NCBI GenBank assembly: GCA_037178855.1
Contig: JASJZC010000002.1
Coordinates: 6,150,501 to 6,214,500 of the forward strand
Direction: 5' to 3'
Length of the DNA: 64,000 nucleotides
Source of the DNA: Oscheius sp. JU75
Lineage: Eukaryota; Nematoda; Chromadorea; Rhabditida; Rhabditidae
Part shown: in pieces, positions 62,301 to 64,000 of the stretch
Layout: the number at the start of each line of letters is the position of its first letter
Position numbering within the stretch: position 1 is the first letter of the stretch
Made by a program: the position numbers and the translations under genes
The notes under the pieces: generated by a model
Seen by the model: only the letters and a program-made list of their open reading frames with translations
What the model was told of the DNA's origin: nothing
Databases searched by the model: none

Positions 62301-63196
62301 CACAGGGAGTTTGGCACTTTGAGCTCTGTCCCAACGTCAAAAAGTCCAAAGAGGTTATGTTATGGGCACCCGGTATACTGAGAAGATTATAAGGATTTCC
62401 CACGTGACGCGTGGAAGATCTCTTCAGCCAACAGATACGCGTGCGGGGGTCGGAAATTACTCTTCGAGTGGCCAATGAAATTGGAGCGTAGAGAGAATAC
62501 ACAAAAAGCTGGAAGCAGGGGAAAATGGTTGGAGAGGCTGTAAGGGAGAGGTTACTGTTTTTTCAACATCAGCATCAACTTATGAACAGAAGTCAATAGA
62601 CTCAAGGTAGGTATTGTCCTGTTCAGAGCACTAATCTATCATGAATGTGAACTACATCGGAAGACCAAAGGATCAGAGAGAAACACAGAGAGACACAAAT
62701 ACACAGATATAGAGAAACATAACAGCTGAGAGAGAGAGAGAGAGAGAGAGTTAGTGACAGTTTGGACCTCATTAACGACATTGACACTACAGTCCATCGT
62801 CACTTTCCTGGTAGACTGGTTCCTGTTGATAGACACCACATCCGGTGCTCTCCGCTTGAGCGATTCCCTTTCGGTCTTGGCGACTCTTTCCGCGGTGATA
62901 GACTATGTAGAACTGTGACCAGATTGGTATCCAATAGGACTCATGAAAGTAGCAGCGGTAGCGAGGACCAGGTCTCTTGTCTCTTGGGTAGAGAGGTGAC
63001 CGTCTGTGGCGAGAGTCCAGCAGCTTCAACCTTTTAGTTATGCTTTTGCAAGCTTTGTAGAAATCCAAATTTGCAAATTTTGTTGCCTAATTTGAATTCC
63101 AAAAACACTATTCTCTTTGCAAGTCAAGGGTAAGTACCAAGACCAAAGTAGAGAGACAACTTTATTAGCTGTTCTATTCTCCCCACTGGACGGACG
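59396..63196. other. Long intergenic region with simple sequence, no gene recognised
   Basis: About 3.8 kb. The frames at 60270-60479, 61386-61619, 62218-62502 and 62762-63068 show no family, signal peptide or splice support. It contains purine-rich GGGACAG/AGGACAG-type sequence (59690-59760, 60580-60600) and a GA microsatellite at 62727-62752. A GC-rich block near 60880-61260 could be regulatory. Confidence 0.45.
62727..62752 (+). repeat. (GA)n microsatellite
   Basis: About 11 uninterrupted AG units between GCTG and TTAGTG. Confidence 0.95.
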
Positions 63197-63439
63197 ATGG
63201 CCGAGAAGCGGGACATGGACGCGGCTGGAAACACCTGCCCCACTACCGTCGAGACGAAGCCCAAGATCGCGGATTCGCTGTTCGACGTGAGGAAGAGAGA
63301 CGACGCGCAGCCCGTCCAGTCGACGGAACTCGCCGCCAATCCTGCTGCTCCAGACGAAGCTCCAAAATTCGTCTACAAGAAGTGCTCCAAAGAATACCTG
63401 CGCGTAATGGCCGGATTCAAGCCAACTGGACAAAAGTAG
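63197..63439 (+). CDS. Small hypothetical protein, 80 aa
   Basis: A single frame beginning MAEKRDMDAAGNTCPTTVET, hydrophilic and Ala/Asp/Lys-rich. The end is more conserved-looking: KFVYKKCSKEYLRVMAGFKP followed by TGQK. The codons are GC-rich and biased as in the hydrolase and synthetase genes, unlike the flanks. AATAAAAC begins at 63453, about 14 nt after the stop, as a polyadenylation signal should. Gene-like composition and the 3' signal support it; the family and function are unknown. An upstream exon is possible. Confidence 0.6.
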   Translation: MAEKRDMDAAGNTCPTTVETKPKIADSLFDVRKRDDAQPVQSTELAANPAAPDEAPKFVYKKCSKEYLRVMAGFKPTGQK

Positions 63440-64000
63440 ATAGAATGTCCAATAAAACTATCAACTATCTTTGTGTGTTGGTGCCCGACTCTGTCATTTA
63501 CTGTCTTGTAAAGTCCTCTAAATAACTTTTTGGTCCCTCTACTCGTTCAACTCTACCCCAGATTATCTGGAATCGTCTGGTAACTTCCACTGCTCGTCGT
63601 CTCAAACTGTGGACCCAAGACTAGAGACCCACTCTATCATAGCTAGACGACTACTTCCTTCAGGTAAACTACTCCCTTCTTGTCACTTCTAGTTCAGATC
63701 TTTGCGGAAACCTTACTGGGTGGAATCTACTAGAAGTAGAGGCTACCTTATTCCACGGCTATTAGTTAGTAGGAAACCGGTTAGATTTTAAGAGAAGAAC
63801 ACATCTTGCCATTGGGAATTCCGGAAAAAAGTGAGAAGAGTGCAAAGATTTTTTGGGTTAAAGATAACTTTTGAGCTATAAAAGAACGAGCGAAGTTAAA
63901 CCAGAAGGAATCTCGTTTGAAAAAGGAGAGAGTTAACAAAATTGTGTATGGAATAGTCTACAGATAACAAATTGACGAACTCATTCAAGCTGTTGTACCC
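63440..64000. other. Right-edge non-coding sequence
   Basis: Follows the polyadenylation signal of the small gene. The phrase TTTTTGGTCCCTCTACTC and CTCGTCGTCTCAAA resemble the repeated block near 30715-30785. No gene recognised. Confidence 0.4.

Noticed and set aside
63038-63433. 131-codon minus-strand frame
   Set aside because: Antisense of the GC-rich small gene at 63197-63439, which has a polyadenylation signal on the + strand.

Overview
The window is nuclear DNA from a free-living-type chromadorean (rhabditid-like) nematode. The evidence is two srx-type chemoreceptor genes, C-type lectin / SUEL / EGF architectures, AG-type acceptors with a pyrimidine tract a few bases before many start codons (consistent with spliced-leader trans-splicing), and intron-dense genes. 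Many introns are only 31-39 nt, with consensus GTRAGT...TTTCAG ends. I cannot name the genus from sequence alone. All gene models below were built by hand from splice sites and reading phase. Where a model is partial or uncertain the entry says so.

Layout. 1-2768 (-): multi-domain secreted lectin (EGF, C-type lectin, SUEL lectin, second C-type lectin), running off the left edge. 3717-12000 (-): folliculin, with a long internal intron. 14191-19888 (+): TEX2-type PH/SMP lipid-transfer protein. 20741-27148 (+): three closely spaced same-strand genes (coiled-coil protein, 2-phosphoxylose-phosphatase-like acid phosphatase, ATG4 protease). 27214-29606 (-): a two-pore K+ channel carrying two fibronectin III domains. 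32311-35220 (+): ERG/FLI1-class ETS factor. 36042-41580 (+): two srx receptors with a small membrane protein between them. 41784-44399 (-): MRG15/mrg-1. 44980-47540 (-): cytosolic tryptophanyl-tRNA synthetase. 48901-51083 (+): carotenoid oxygenase. 52523-54295 (+): unrecognised basic protein of about 398 aa. 54522-55513 (+): secreted dienelactone hydrolase. 56441-58204 (+): eyegone-type Pax factor (RED half-paired domain plus homeodomain) with an apparent 1-nt frameshift in a C7 run. 59095-59395 (-) and 52148-52393 (-): possible small secreted proteins. 63197-63439 (+): small hypothetical protein.

The genes do not form one pathway. Folliculin (nutrient/TOR signalling), ATG4 (autophagy) and TEX2 (membrane-contact lipid transfer) share a membrane/lysosome theme but are separate transcription units as far as the sequence shows.

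The intergenic DNA is rich in short dispersed repeats: a four-copy family with a CAGTAGCT core, a pair of inverted copies carrying a 34-bp palindrome (CTTGTCAA...TTGACAG), CTGTCC-rich pyrimidine tracts upstream of two genes, CT/GA/CA microsatellites, and a very frequent TACYGTA motif. The most notable items are the K2P-FN3 fusion channel, the PAI-less Pax gene with its homopolymer frameshift, the 31-39 nt introns, and the palindromic repeat.
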